The notes under the pieces were generated by a model. It did no database searches, was not told the DNA's origin, and worked only from the letters and a program-made list of their open reading frames with translations. 51,926 bases of DNA from UBA4729 sp038236865 (lineage in GTDB: Bacteria; Patescibacteriota; Saccharimonadia; Saccharimonadales; UBA4665): NCBI GenBank assembly GCA_038236865.1, contig JBBRZI010000005.1:1-51926 (forward strand). Direction: 5' to 3'. Below, in pieces: positions 33,137 to 42,204 of this stretch. The position numbers and the translations under genes were made by a program. The stretch's first letter is position 1; each line of letters begins with the position of its first letter.

Positions 33137-35632
33137 TTATTTGACCCAGCCTTGACCCTCGGCATATATTTTACCGATTGGCACGATAGTCGCGGCTGGT
33201 TCGCCCTTTTTGTATTTTAAGACCCCATTTTGAAAACAGACGTAGTAGGTAGTATCGAGGTAGCCATAAGGATTGGTTTGGGTATCAAGATAGAATAATT
33301 GATCCAGTGGTGCGCCCAGCCAGCCAATTTGTTGATAAGCCTGCTGGAAAGCTATTCTGACCGGGTCGGGACAGGTCGGGCTGGGCTTAAACGAGTTAGA
33401 TTGGAGGTATACCGCGCTAAGTTCGAGCAATTTAATTTGGCCTGTACTGCTCAGATATAAGGCCCCTCGCTCAAAAAACTGAATTTTCCGTTGGCCTGCT
33501 ACCCCTAGTTTCCAAACAAACAAAGCTGTAATCGGGCGACCCAAACCCGGTCTACCAGCCCCGCCAAACTTCGCATAGTTGGGCGCTACGAGTGGATCAA
33601 CCTCAAAAGCCAGTTCAGCCGGGCGCACATCATCAGTCCTGGCTATTTCGGGTCGGTCGGACGGCACGTCTTGGGTGGCAGGTTGAACATAATTTGGGGG
33701 CTGGTTGGGTTTGGTAGATGACATTAGCGGTGGGGTATTGACCGAGGCGGTAGGTTGGTTCGACCAGCGATAGATAAGATAAACTACTCCCAACACAAAC
33801 AACGTAATTGACCATATCCCAATCAACTTTAGGCTAATCGGGAGAGTGCTAACCAAAATTATAACGATAAGAACCATACCGATCACACTGAGTACATAAG
33901 TTGAGAGTCGGGCTATCCTGGTTTTTGGAACGCGAGGCGGGGCCGCTGGGCCGGGAGATTTATATTCCTGCTGGCGAAGTTCGGGTTGAGCTTGCGGTCT
34001 GGCCCCGGCATTATTCGGATTGCGATTATCCGGCGCTGCAAACTGACCGTTACCACCTGGGTCACGGTAGCTCTGATTGTTCAGAGGCGCGGCGGGTCTA
34101 GGTTGGGGCATCGGCGGGGTTGCCGATGGCTGGTTGGTGTAACGCGGTGGGTTAGACTGCCTTAAATAAGGCGGCACTGGGCTGATCGGATTATCTATAA
34201 CCGGGTTGCCAGTGGCGGGGTTGCCGACAACCGGGTTAGCGTCCCTAAAATTAGCTGGATAAAAACTTCGGATGTCCTGGATGACCGGATTGTCATCCGC
34301 TTGCAAAGTGCTACCCAGGGGCGGATTGGAGCTAGGAGGTGGCGCAGGTAGCGTGACCCGGTTCTGCAAGTTAGACCCAGCAGGGGCCGTCGGTTGGATA
34401 TAAGCCTGTTCGGTTTCGGCTGGCATAGCCGCTATATTAGGGGTAGTAGGCGTATGCGGGGAATTAACCAGTGGGAAAGCCGGATCGCTCAGTTTCGGAT
34501 CGGTAGTAGGGAGAATAAGTTGAGCGGTTGGCGCAAACAGATCAAACTGATCTAAATGCTCCTCAATTTCATCTTGTGGCCCATGCTCCCTGGACTGGGT
34601 AAAATTTTCAGTCAATTCTTCGGTTTGCCAGCCGCTATTCTCGTCAGCAAGCGCTTCCTCATCTTCGCCCGTTTCAGTTTGGAACGGCTGGCTATTGGTC
34701 GGTTTTAGAGTTTGGTCGGGCAATGAAGCGGGCGGCATAGCCTCATCCTCGACACTCTCGACTTTGACCAAAACGACCCCAATATTATCTTTGCCCCCGG
34801 CCCGGTTCGCCAGATCGAACAGATAGTGGGTGGCTCGTTCGAGCGACGGTTTTTGCAAAGCCTCGCCGAGCCATTCTTCTAGCAAGCCCCGCTCTTGTTG
34901 CTCGGCCATATCCCATAGGCCGTCGGTGCAGAGCAACAGTCGGTCGCCATCCGTCACTTCTAGCGTATCCAGCCGATATTGCGAGGCGGGGTTGATAAGG
35001 CTAAAATCGACCGCACCCAAATCTTCATCCCGGCCCAGCAAGCGGGTAATATAATGACGGCGCTTGTCCCGGCTCAAATCGTCGAGGGTCAACCTGCCTT
35101 GCTCAACCAGTGCCATTCCAAATTCTTCGACCCAGGAATGATCGATGGTCAATTTCTGGATCGAGGGAAGGCGCGAGTCGGGCGGAGTGTGGGCCAAATA
35201 AGCCCGGCTATCTCCGGCGTGGGCGATCAGCGCAAACCGGCCTAGCAGTAGCAAGCAAACAAAGGTCGAAGAAGAACGGTAGGTTTCGGGTTGCTGGCCC
35301 AGTTCCCAGACCCGACGGTTGACCTCCTGGATCGCACCGGACAGCACCGGGCGGACATTCAGGTAGGCTGGAAGGTCGGTTCCGAGCGAGCGCATGGTAT
35401 TGTAGTAGAGCAAGGGTAGATCGCGGCAAATCAAATCGGCGGCCAGTTCGCTGTGCTGTCCGGTGCTAACTCCATCGGCGATCACATAAAGATAGCCAAA
35501 GCGTTCGACCAATTCGGTGAACTGTTTTTCAGGATAGGCGAAGACACGATCCTGATCGACACTTTTACGCGATCCTATATGGTGCGAACCATAAGAAGTC
35601 AATTTTAAGCTACGGGAGGTTGCGTGGTTCAT
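33137..35632 (-). CDS. Transmembrane PP2C-type phosphatase 2
   Basis: An 831-aa protein. The PP2C domain (about 10-292) has SRKSVDQDRV, VIADGVSTGQHSE, AHAGDSRAY, CTDGLWDM (Asp237) and KDNIGVVLV. The usual ADGVGG is ADGVSTG here, a change next to the metal-binding Asp53 that may alter activity. A 280-residue Pro/Asn/Thr-rich linker contains FDLFAP, similar to the LFN motif of the vWA tail. Two TM helices (578-597 and 602-622) follow, then a C-terminal domain of about 130 residues (GALYLSSTG, GWLGAPLDQLFYLD) that returns to the cytosol if both helices cross. It is the first gene of the cluster, 33 bp before phosphatase 1. Confidence 0.9.
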   Translation of the reverse strand: MNHATSRSLKLTSYGSHHIGSRKSVDQDRVFAYPEKQFTELVERFGYLYVIADGVSTGQHSELAADLICRDLPLLYYNTMRSLGTDLPAYLNVRPVLSGAIQEVNRRVWELGQQPETYRSSSTFVCLLLLGRFALIAHAGDSRAYLAHTPPDSRLPSIQKLTIDHSWVEEFGMALVEQGRLTLDDLSRDKRRHYITRLLGRDEDLGAVDFSLINPASQYRLDTLEVTDGDRLLLCTDGLWDMAEQQERGLLEEWLGEALQKPSLERATHYLFDLANRAGGKDNIGVVLVKVESVEDEAMPPASLPDQTLKPTNSQPFQTETGEDEEALADENSGWQTEELTENFTQSREHGPQDEIEEHLDQFDLFAPTAQLILPTTDPKLSDPAFPLVNSPHTPTTPNIAAMPAETEQAYIQPTAPAGSNLQNRVTLPAPPPSSNPPLGSTLQADDNPVIQDIRSFYPANFRDANPVVGNPATGNPVIDNPISPVPPYLRQSNPPRYTNQPSATPPMPQPRPAAPLNNQSYRDPGGNGQFAAPDNRNPNNAGARPQAQPELRQQEYKSPGPAAPPRVPKTRIARLSTYVLSVIGMVLIVIILVSTLPISLKLIGIWSITLFVLGVVYLIYRWSNQPTASVNTPPLMSSTKPNQPPNYVQPATQDVPSDRPEIARTDDVRPAELAFEVDPLVAPNYAKFGGAGRPGLGRPITALFVWKLGVAGQRKIQFFERGALYLSSTGQIKLLELSAVYLQSNSFKPSPTCPDPVRIAFQQAYQQIGWLGAPLDQLFYLDTQTNPYGYLDTTYYVCFQNGVLKYKKGEPAATIVPIGKIYAEGQGWVK

Positions 35633-35903
35633 TTACTGCCGCTCTTTTCCAAGACCCAATCAAAACTTGTTAGTCGCTTACATCCAGGGCAGTACTTTCG
35701 ACCCTGCCTACTATTCTATTAACGCCATTATAACAAGAATGTTGGGGCAAGCTACCGTCAATGGACTGACACAAGACCGTCAAAGGAGATTTGGCGGTTG
35801 GAGATCGGCTCAAACTAACTGCTATCTTATGATAAACTATTCTCAGGCCAAATACCAGTAGGGCTGAAGGCTGAAGCTCAAATCTATAGTATTAAAAAGA
35901 GGG
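35633..35903. other. Gap upstream of the phospho-signalling cluster
   Basis: 271 bp with no supported gene. It must hold the promoter driving the cluster leftwards; no convincing -35/-10 pair, repeat or RNA was recognised. Confidence 0.4.
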
Positions 35904-36629
35904 TTAGCTCAACTTGTTCATCGGACGGATTTGGAGGTCGGTAACTTCGGCGGTGCGGGGTAGGGTGAGGGCGCTCAGGACGGTCGCGGCAACATCTTCG
36001 GGCTGCATCAGGCGCTCCGGGTGATACTCGCGGCCTTCGGCCCGGAAGATCGCCGCTTGCATCGGGCTGGCAGTGCGGCCTGGGTAGACCGTCAGCACTC
36101 GCACGCCCTGCGCATTAACTTCTTCGCGTAAGCTGTCGGCAAGGGCTTTGAGGGCATGCTTGGTCGCGGCGTACTGTGAAACATTGGCTCTGGCGGTCAG
36201 GCCCGCACTGGAATTGATAAAGACGACCTGCCCTTTACGTTCGATCAGACTGGGTAGCAGGGCCTGAGTCAGCACAAATGGAGCGCGAACGTTCACCCGG
36301 TATTGCAGATCGAGGTCGGTGACGGGAGCGCTCTGGAAGTTGTGCATAGCATGAACCCCGGCACTGTGGATCAGGAGGTCTACCGGCCCGGCGCTCCGCA
36401 AACTGTTCGCCAACCTTTGTAAATGGAGGTCTTGCGATAGGTCGGCCAGATAAAGCTGGGCCTCGCCCCCACTGGCCCGGATACTATCGGAGACTTCCGC
36501 CAACCGTTCGGTATTGCTGCCGACCAGGATCAAGTTCGCGCCCTGTCCGGCTAACCCAACCGCAAGGGCCCGCCCAATTCCGCTACTCGCCCCCGTCACT
36601 ACCGCCAACTGCCCTCTAAATGGCTGCAT
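35904..36629 (-). CDS. Short-chain dehydrogenase/reductase
   Basis: A classical SDR of about 241 aa. It has the cofactor motif TGASSGIG near the N terminus, an HSAG variant of the NNAG motif, catalytic Ser in FINSSAG and YAATK. GGGAGG lies 7-8 nt before ATG 36629; the in-frame extension to 36653 has no ribosome binding site and overlaps this one. The substrate is unknown. It is transcribed away from the phospho-signalling cluster's start, on the same strand, and does not look functionally tied to it. Confidence 0.9.
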   Translation of the reverse strand: MQPFRGQLAVVTGASSGIGRALAVGLAGQGANLILVGSNTERLAEVSDSIRASGGEAQLYLADLSQDLHLQRLANSLRSAGPVDLLIHSAGVHAMHNFQSAPVTDLDLQYRVNVRAPFVLTQALLPSLIERKGQVVFINSSAGLTARANVSQYAATKHALKALADSLREEVNAQGVRVLTVYPGRTASPMQAAIFRAEGREYHPERLMQPEDVAATVLSALTLPRTAEVTDLQIRPMNKLS

Positions 36630-36736
36630 AATCTTACCTCCCGGAGTTGCCAAATACTTTTGGATTTTTCGGTAGCGATACTAAATTTGTACAATAGGCC
36701 ATACTTTACCCAAACAAGCCCTCGCAAAGAGTCTGC

Positions 36737-38386
36737 TTAACTATTATCCAATAGCTGCCGAATCTGGGTTAGCAAAGTTTCTAACGTGAAAGGCTTTTGG
36801 AGCAATCTCACCTCATTTTCAAGCTTCTCGTGATGAGCAATTACGCCATGAGTGTAGCCTGAAATGTAAATCAGACGGGTTTCGGGGCGCTGTTGCTTGA
36901 TTTGCTGCGCCATTTTAGGCCCGCTCATTTCCGGCATAATCACGTCAGTAATAATTAAATCAATTCCACTCTTCCGGCTATTACATAGCTGGAAAGCTTC
37001 ACTGGGCCGCCCTGCCTCCAAAACGCTGTAGCCATATTCTCGCAAAACGTTAGAGAGCAGTTGCCGGATACCAGGGTCATCTTCGACCAGTAAAACAGTT
37101 TCTGAGCCTCCCGTTAGTATTGTCGCTTTTCCAGGGTCGGCCCCGACCGCACTGGTTTGCTCGTTTACTTGCGGCAAATAGATTTTGAAAGTAGTACCCT
37201 GCTGGGCTTCGCTATAAACTTCTATACTGCCATCACTCTGCTTGATAATACCGTAAACCGTAGCAAGACCCAAACCAGTACCTGCATCGGGTGCTTTGGT
37301 AGTAAAGAACGGCTCAAATATATGGGCTTTTATTTCAGCAGGAATACCGTGTCCGGTATCGCTTACCATTAGCAACACATACTGACCGGGTGTAATATCT
37401 TGATGCTCACTAACATACTCTTTGTTCAAGTCTACATTGCGGGTTTCAAGGATCAGTCTACCACCATCGGGCATTGCGTCCCGCCCATTAACGGCTAAAT
37501 TTAAGATAACCTGCTCAAGTTGGCCCTGGTCTATCCGTACATTCGCCAGTTGGGGGTCTAGGATAGTAACCAATTCGATATTCTCGTCTAGTATCCGCCG
37601 CAAAAGTTTATCCATCCCGCCGACAATTGTATTTAAATTGCTAATTACCGGGTGTAAGACCTGACGACGGCTAAAAGCCAGCAATTGCCGGACAAGCATG
37701 GCAGCCCGGTCGGCCTCATTACGGATGCCCGAAACATTTTCATGCCAGGGGTGGTCTTCAGTTAGTTCGATTGACATTAGATCGGCATAACCCATAATTA
37801 CGGTCAGCAAATTATTGAAATCGTGGGCAATGCCACCTGCCAGTCGTCCGATAGCTTCCATCTTTTGAGATTGGCGCAATTCAGCCTCTCGTTTACGCAG
37901 GGTTTCTTCGGCGGTTTTAAGTTCGGTTACATCGGTAGAAATAGCGGCTAAACCGTACAGAGTTCCTTTTCGGTCGTAAAGCGGAAATTTATTTTCAAAA
38001 TAGGTATGTAACCCGTCTTCCTGCGGTATCTGCATTTCATATGTAACCGATTTTTTAGTTTCAAGGACAGTCTGGTCGTTAGCTAAACAATTATCGGCTA
38101 CTTCGACCGGGAACAAATCATAATCGGTTTTACCCTCAATCCAGCCTGGCTCAAGCTGAAAAAGCCTCTCGTAGAGGCGGTTAATCAAGACGTATTGATG
38201 CTTAAGGTCTTTAACCAAAATTACATTAGGGGAATGAGACAGAATAGAATGGAGCAAGTCCTCACTAACTTGCAGTTTCTCATTGATTTTGCACAATTCG
38301 AGTTCGGATTGTTCTAATTCTTTAACTCGCTCGCGCAACCGCTCAATTTCATCGAAGGATGCTTGGTTACCATCTGGAGTTAGCAC
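36737..38386 (-). CDS. PAS-containing hybrid histidine kinase with C-terminal receiver
   Basis: A 549-aa soluble sensor kinase: a coiled coil (12-45), a PAS domain (about 45-160), the HisKA motif IAHDFNNLL with phospho-acceptor His188, an HATPase domain with Asn300 (NGRDAMPDGG), the DTGHGIP and GTGLGLATV loops, and a receiver domain (about 428-545) with acidic EDD and phospho-acceptor Asp481 (ITDVIMPEMSG). This is the cytosolic FixL/NtrB-like layout that often phosphorelays to a separate protein. The start is a GTG at 38386, with a GGGG run about 9 nt before it. No partner regulator is next to it. Confidence 0.93.
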   Translation of the reverse strand: MLTPDGNQASFDEIERLRERVKELEQSELELCKINEKLQVSEDLLHSILSHSPNVILVKDLKHQYVLINRLYERLFQLEPGWIEGKTDYDLFPVEVADNCLANDQTVLETKKSVTYEMQIPQEDGLHTYFENKFPLYDRKGTLYGLAAISTDVTELKTAEETLRKREAELRQSQKMEAIGRLAGGIAHDFNNLLTVIMGYADLMSIELTEDHPWHENVSGIRNEADRAAMLVRQLLAFSRRQVLHPVISNLNTIVGGMDKLLRRILDENIELVTILDPQLANVRIDQGQLEQVILNLAVNGRDAMPDGGRLILETRNVDLNKEYVSEHQDITPGQYVLLMVSDTGHGIPAEIKAHIFEPFFTTKAPDAGTGLGLATVYGIIKQSDGSIEVYSEAQQGTTFKIYLPQVNEQTSAVGADPGKATILTGGSETVLLVEDDPGIRQLLSNVLREYGYSVLEAGRPSEAFQLCNSRKSGIDLIITDVIMPEMSGPKMAQQIKQQRPETRLIYISGYTHGVIAHHEKLENEVRLLQKPFTLETLLTQIRQLLDNS

Positions 38387-38976
38387 AATATTACCCCGCT
38401 TATATTTACTCTAGTACCTAGTCCGCATTTGATTGAGTATCAATTTTGGGCTTTCGCACCTCGGTAGTGATTAGCAAATAATTGTGGACCAGCTATTAGG
38501 GTTCTATTTGTATTGCAATTTCGCTATATTGGCATCGGTTTATTATACTCTAAATCCAGGCTTATTCCATCAGGTTATTTAGGGGTGAGTTAGTGTAAGT
38601 ATTGTATATGGGTTTCAAACCGTAATAATCGGTTCACTAGCGTACAGAAATTATGTAATCGTTCACGACCGAACGGCTGGACGAATTGAGATTCTTCGGC
38701 GGGAGACCTACATTATCAAAAATTGAGGTAATTTCCCGCCTCAGAATGACACTTCGTGAACAGTTACAAAATTATGTTCTGATAGAAATTGAACTCGATT
38801 TGCCTGAGACATTGGCTAGAAAAGGCTTATCTGTTAAGACTATTCGAGCCTGACTTGAAAAATGTGTACGGTAGTGAATTTGTATTTCGATTTTTAGCTT
38901 GGTTGGTGAGTGCATGACTTTTTGTTTTATCGGTACTCACACCCGGTATAAGATTATAATCTGATTATTACATTAA
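38387..38976. other. 590-bp gap with one MITE-like element
   Basis: No gene is supported. The stretch contains the inverted-end element at 38654-38768 and AT-rich sequence that probably includes the promoter of the histidine kinase gene. Confidence 0.5.
38654..38768. mobile_element. MITE-like element, copy 2 of the GTAACT family
   Basis: TGTAATCGTTCACGA (38654-38668) and TCGTGAACAGTTACA (38754-38768) are inverted with 13 of 15 matches. The interior carries TTCTTCGGCGGGAGA and GAGGTAATTTCCCGCCTCA, the reverse complement of the interior of the element at 12311-12453. The total length is 115 bp, with no coding capacity. Confidence 0.65.
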
Positions 38977-39010
38977 CAAAGCCCCTTCCCGGACCCGGGA
39001 AGGGGCTTTG
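38977..39010 (-). terminator. Strong hairpin after the secreted-protein gene
   Basis: CAAAGCCCCTTCCCGG and CCGGGAAGGGGCTTTG form a perfect 16-bp stem, 16 bp after the stop codon at 39027. The T-run after it on the minus strand is short (CTTTGTTAATG). Confidence 0.75.
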
Positions 39011-39026
39011 AGTTAAAGCCGCTTGA

Positions 39027-40286
39027 TTAGAGGAAGCGGAAGACCGGCGGACAATTGACGATAAGGCCACTTGAACCGTATTTGGCACCACCCGGCCCCG
39101 TAATAAAACCTTGCTGGGCGAAACCCAGAATGGCGAATTCTTCGGTCAGGCGTGATCGATAACCCGAGTCAATCGCTTTTTGGGTCCATTCACCCACGTT
39201 GACATCCCATAGTGGGCTGTAATCGGTAGCGACAGTCGGAATGCCTCCGAACACGTTTAGAGGTGATCGGCCATCGGTCAATGCACTATTCAGGCCCTGC
39301 CGTTGAGGATTTTCCTTGCCGGTTGGACCGTTGGTAAAGGTAAATAGGCGCTCAACCGGGCTAAAAGCGCTATCGTCGTGACCGACCTCAATATCCTTGA
39401 GACCTGGCGCATAGGTTGCTCCCTCCAAAGCCGCCAGCCCAAGATCGTTGGCTTCAGTGCTAAGATAAAGTATCGGTTTGGCAAAGCTAAAACCGGCGGT
39501 TAGTCGCAGGGTCACAGTCTGATCTTTTGGCGAAATCTTTACTACCTTATCGTGAACCAGCTTGTAATCCGGTTTGCCTTCAGAAAAAGTAATCTGTTCG
39601 GCCTGAACGTTAAAAGCAATGATTGGCGCGTTGTAAATGGTGTTGCCCAGATTATCTACCTGAACTAGCGGGCTGTAGTTTTCGTCCCCAATTGAGCCGG
39701 GCTTGGCGGTTTTGGGAGGAAAGGCGTTTTGCCCATCACCTTTCATCACACTGCGTTCCGGTGAGAAATCGACTTTGCCGCTGGTGAAAGTCAGGCTGGT
39801 ATCTTTCTCTACCCGCGCATGGCGGACTGCCCGCCCGACGGCCGCATAAGTCAACTTGGACGAGAAATTAAGTCCCAGAGCCTCGGAGTTGGCCTTATCG
39901 TTGGTGTCGGTCAGAATATACCAGACTGTTTCGCCACTGACCAGCTTACCCTTGTAAAGCGGTAAGGTAATCGTCCCGGCCTCGGTATCGATTTTGCCCG
40001 ACTTTAGCAACTGGTAGGGTCCGACCAGTTCTTTTTGCACCTGCGAAGGCGCCGGACCAAAGTAAGTTAACGGTACATCCGCTCCAATCGAGGCCGGAGC
40101 GGGCGCACCGTTATCGCTGCTTCCCTCCTCAAGCTTGGGACTAGCCAGGCCGGTTTGCAAACCGGGTTTACTGGCAGGGGTCTGCGCGAAAGAGTCCATC
40201 GCTGGCCCTAACAGCACCACTACTAAAAATAAAATCGCGAGTGCCGCGATCCCTTTGTAATGTTTAGGTTTAAACCTAAATCTCAT
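39027..40286 (-). CDS. Secreted protein of unknown function
   Basis: About 419 aa with a clear signal peptide (basic start, hydrophobic IAALAILFLVVVLLGPAM, cleavage near SFAQ-TP). The mature part is rich in beta-strand-like sequence with segments such as GTITLPLYKG, VWYILTDTND and NAPIIAFNV, and ends with NCPPVFRFL. I do not recognise the family. GAAGGAG lies about 6 nt before ATG 40286; the longer in-frame start at 40304 would consume this site. A terminator follows and a 340-bp noncoding region precedes, so it is a single-gene unit. Export to the cell surface or medium is the only safe statement. Confidence 0.8.
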   Translation of the reverse strand: MRFRFKPKHYKGIAALAILFLVVVLLGPAMDSFAQTPASKPGLQTGLASPKLEEGSSDNGAPAPASIGADVPLTYFGPAPSQVQKELVGPYQLLKSGKIDTEAGTITLPLYKGKLVSGETVWYILTDTNDKANSEALGLNFSSKLTYAAVGRAVRHARVEKDTSLTFTSGKVDFSPERSVMKGDGQNAFPPKTAKPGSIGDENYSPLVQVDNLGNTIYNAPIIAFNVQAEQITFSEGKPDYKLVHDKVVKISPKDQTVTLRLTAGFSFAKPILYLSTEANDLGLAALEGATYAPGLKDIEVGHDDSAFSPVERLFTFTNGPTGKENPQRQGLNSALTDGRSPLNVFGGIPTVATDYSPLWDVNVGEWTQKAIDSGYRSRLTEEFAILGFAQQGFITGPGGAKYGSSGLIVNCPPVFRFL

Positions 40287-40630
40287 GGTGTTCTCCTTCT
40301 TCATGAGTAGATAACATGCTTTATAAGTATCGATGCTATATATGGTATAATTTTCTGAAAAATGAGTCTAGCCATACCGTCTATTGTATAGTTTTAATTA
40401 TGCATGTTATCTAGTACACACATCGTTTCTACAAATAATCAAACCTGCCCCGGTTGTAACTCGGTTGCTTTGTCTCCGCGAGTTTCATCGGCCTCAAATT
40501 CCAGAACCGGATTAAGTTTGATAAATTCATTGTAAATTTAATAAGTTACACCTCGCTTAAAGGGCTTAAACAACCATTACAAATTAAGAGTCGTTATTAT
40601 CAACCGTAGTGGGAAGAGCAGTTGTTAGAT
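40287..40630. other. AT-rich noncoding gap of about 340 bp
   Basis: It separates two divergent units (secreted protein to the left, small ORF to the right). Promoters are expected but none could be assigned with confidence. No repeats were seen. Confidence 0.4.
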
Positions 40631-40843
40631 ATGCAGCCAATTGGTTCTTACCTGAGCCAGGGACGCTGGTTCAGACGGGTCAAAAGCAAGGGTCATTTTA
40701 CTTTGAGTGGTTACGGCTATTATATTGGGAACCGTTTTAATGGAAAGGTGTTGGAAATTCGCTTTGACTCTGATAAGATGAAGTTGAAATGCCAGCCAGA
40801 GGGGAGTGAAGAAATTATAGAGTTGCCAGTCTCTGATTTCTAA
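40631..40843 (+). CDS. Small protein resembling the C-terminal barrel of a DDE integrase/transposase
   Basis: About 70 aa. The pattern GRWFRRVKSKGHFTLSGYGY, followed by YIGNRFNGKVLEIRFD and a LKCQPEG strand, resembles the SH3-like C-terminal domain of IS481-type or Mu-like transposases (KxG-I-L-G-YY-G-aG-V-i-fd). The catalytic DDE core is absent upstream, so this is either a transposase scar or a domesticated stand-alone domain. ATG 40631 is preferred to TTG 40622; a GGGAAGAGC stretch lies upstream but rather far. It converges with the sugar locus. Confidence 0.5.
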   Translation: MQPIGSYLSQGRWFRRVKSKGHFTLSGYGYYIGNRFNGKVLEIRFDSDKMKLKCQPEGSEEIIELPVSDF

Positions 40844-40884
40844 TCTATCTGTGTTCATCTGGGTTACACGTTCTTCCCCTCATT

Positions 40885-42201
40885 TCAGCATTCTTTGAGC
40901 AGCCCGTGTTCGGCCAGCAAAGTGGCGACTGGCGCGATGATCTCGAAGGGTAGGCCGGAGCGGTTGGAAATATCGAGCAGACTGTAGTGGCCGTCCGACA
41001 GATTTAGAATCCAGAGCATCGCCATCTCGCTACTTTTTTGATGGGTCTGCCCGCCCAGAGCGCTGTATAATCCGCGCTTGCCAAGTTGCGGCTCGCATTT
41101 TGGACTCTGGTTCAAATAGGTCTTGTTATGCTCGATCACATACAGGGCTGCCAGACAGGTCTTGAGCGAAGCTTCCAGACATTCGGGCCGCACAAAATCC
41201 AGATTGTCCGCCGAAGTATGATACTCCGAATAGCGCCCGTGCGAGGAACGCATAAAGCAGCCGACTGGCATATTAAAGGCCGGGGAGCAATACTGCCGCT
41301 CGTCGTAGCCGTAGGGGAAGAACTCGATTACTTCGTGGGGTTGGCCGGAAGATTTCAATACGTTCATCACGGCCCGGTCGATTTCGGTATCACCTCGGCG
41401 GCTTTTCTTGTAGGTAAATGCGCCAGGGTCGCCCACCCCGGTTATAACTAGCCCGTGCTTAATTTGCGGGATGCGTTCCTCGTTGCGGCTCAACCAGGTA
41501 ATCGAGCCTATCGTGCCGGGGATAAAGATAAAGCGGTAAGAATAACGCCGCCGGGGTAGCGCCGCCAACTGCTTTGCCAGAAAGACCGACATCGCAATAC
41601 CCGAAAGGTTATCGTTGCAGAGCGAAGGGTGGCAGGCGTGGCAGGAGATCAGCACCTCTTCGACGGTCTCGCCCGGCAGGAAATATTCGCCATAGGTCAG
41701 GTGGCCCGGCTCTAGCGTCGAGTCTATCACCACCTCGTACTCATCTTCCGGCAGAGCCAAAAGCTGCTCGTGACTGACACAAAAAGCCCACTTTTCATTA
41801 TAATATGAAGTGCGGTAGGGGATGCGGTCGGGATAATCGGGCAGGCTAATCAGGTGTTCTTTAAGCTCGCTCAGTCCCATCTTTTTATGGACAGGGATGC
41901 TGTAACTAACGACGTGCAGGTTCGACTTTTGAAAGTCGATCACGCGCTCACCCTGCGAGTTTTTTACATAAGCGTCGCGGATATTCCACTCGTTCGGAAC
42001 CGTCCAATCGAAAGCGGGCGTACCACTCGGCACTTCATAGACTTCGAGCGGTAAATGCTCCTGGATGCCGCGCAAGGTGGCCCGAAAGCCGTCGCCCGTA
42101 ATGCTGCGGCAGATCGGATAGAGGGCCGCAATCATTTCGTACATTTGCTGGCCCAGATTCACTTCGGTTGGGGCGGATGGTTTGAGGTCGGTAGCAGTCA
42201 A
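40885..42201 (-). CDS. DUF4910-type M28-like zinc aminopeptidase domain protein
   Basis: A 438-aa protein with an M28-like metallopeptidase core: SCHACHPSLCNDNLSG, a GYDERQYCSP segment and SSHGRYSEYHTSADN hold likely zinc-binding His/Asp/Glu residues. The last 80 residues look like a winged helix (LLDISNRSGLPFEIIAPV). Proteins of this type are typically encoded in polysaccharide and modified-sugar gene clusters, where their reaction is not settled. The start is TTG 42201 with GGGAGT upstream; the preceding epimerase-like gene ends 3 nt before it, so the two are translationally linked. Confidence 0.88.
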   Translation of the reverse strand: MTATDLKPSAPTEVNLGQQMYEMIAALYPICRSITGDGFRATLRGIQEHLPLEVYEVPSGTPAFDWTVPNEWNIRDAYVKNSQGERVIDFQKSNLHVVSYSIPVHKKMGLSELKEHLISLPDYPDRIPYRTSYYNEKWAFCVSHEQLLALPEDEYEVVIDSTLEPGHLTYGEYFLPGETVEEVLISCHACHPSLCNDNLSGIAMSVFLAKQLAALPRRRYSYRFIFIPGTIGSITWLSRNEERIPQIKHGLVITGVGDPGAFTYKKSRRGDTEIDRAVMNVLKSSGQPHEVIEFFPYGYDERQYCSPAFNMPVGCFMRSSHGRYSEYHTSADNLDFVRPECLEASLKTCLAALYVIEHNKTYLNQSPKCEPQLGKRGLYSALGGQTHQKSSEMAMLWILNLSDGHYSLLDISNRSGLPFEIIAPVATLLAEHGLLKEC

Positions 42202-42204
42202 AGT

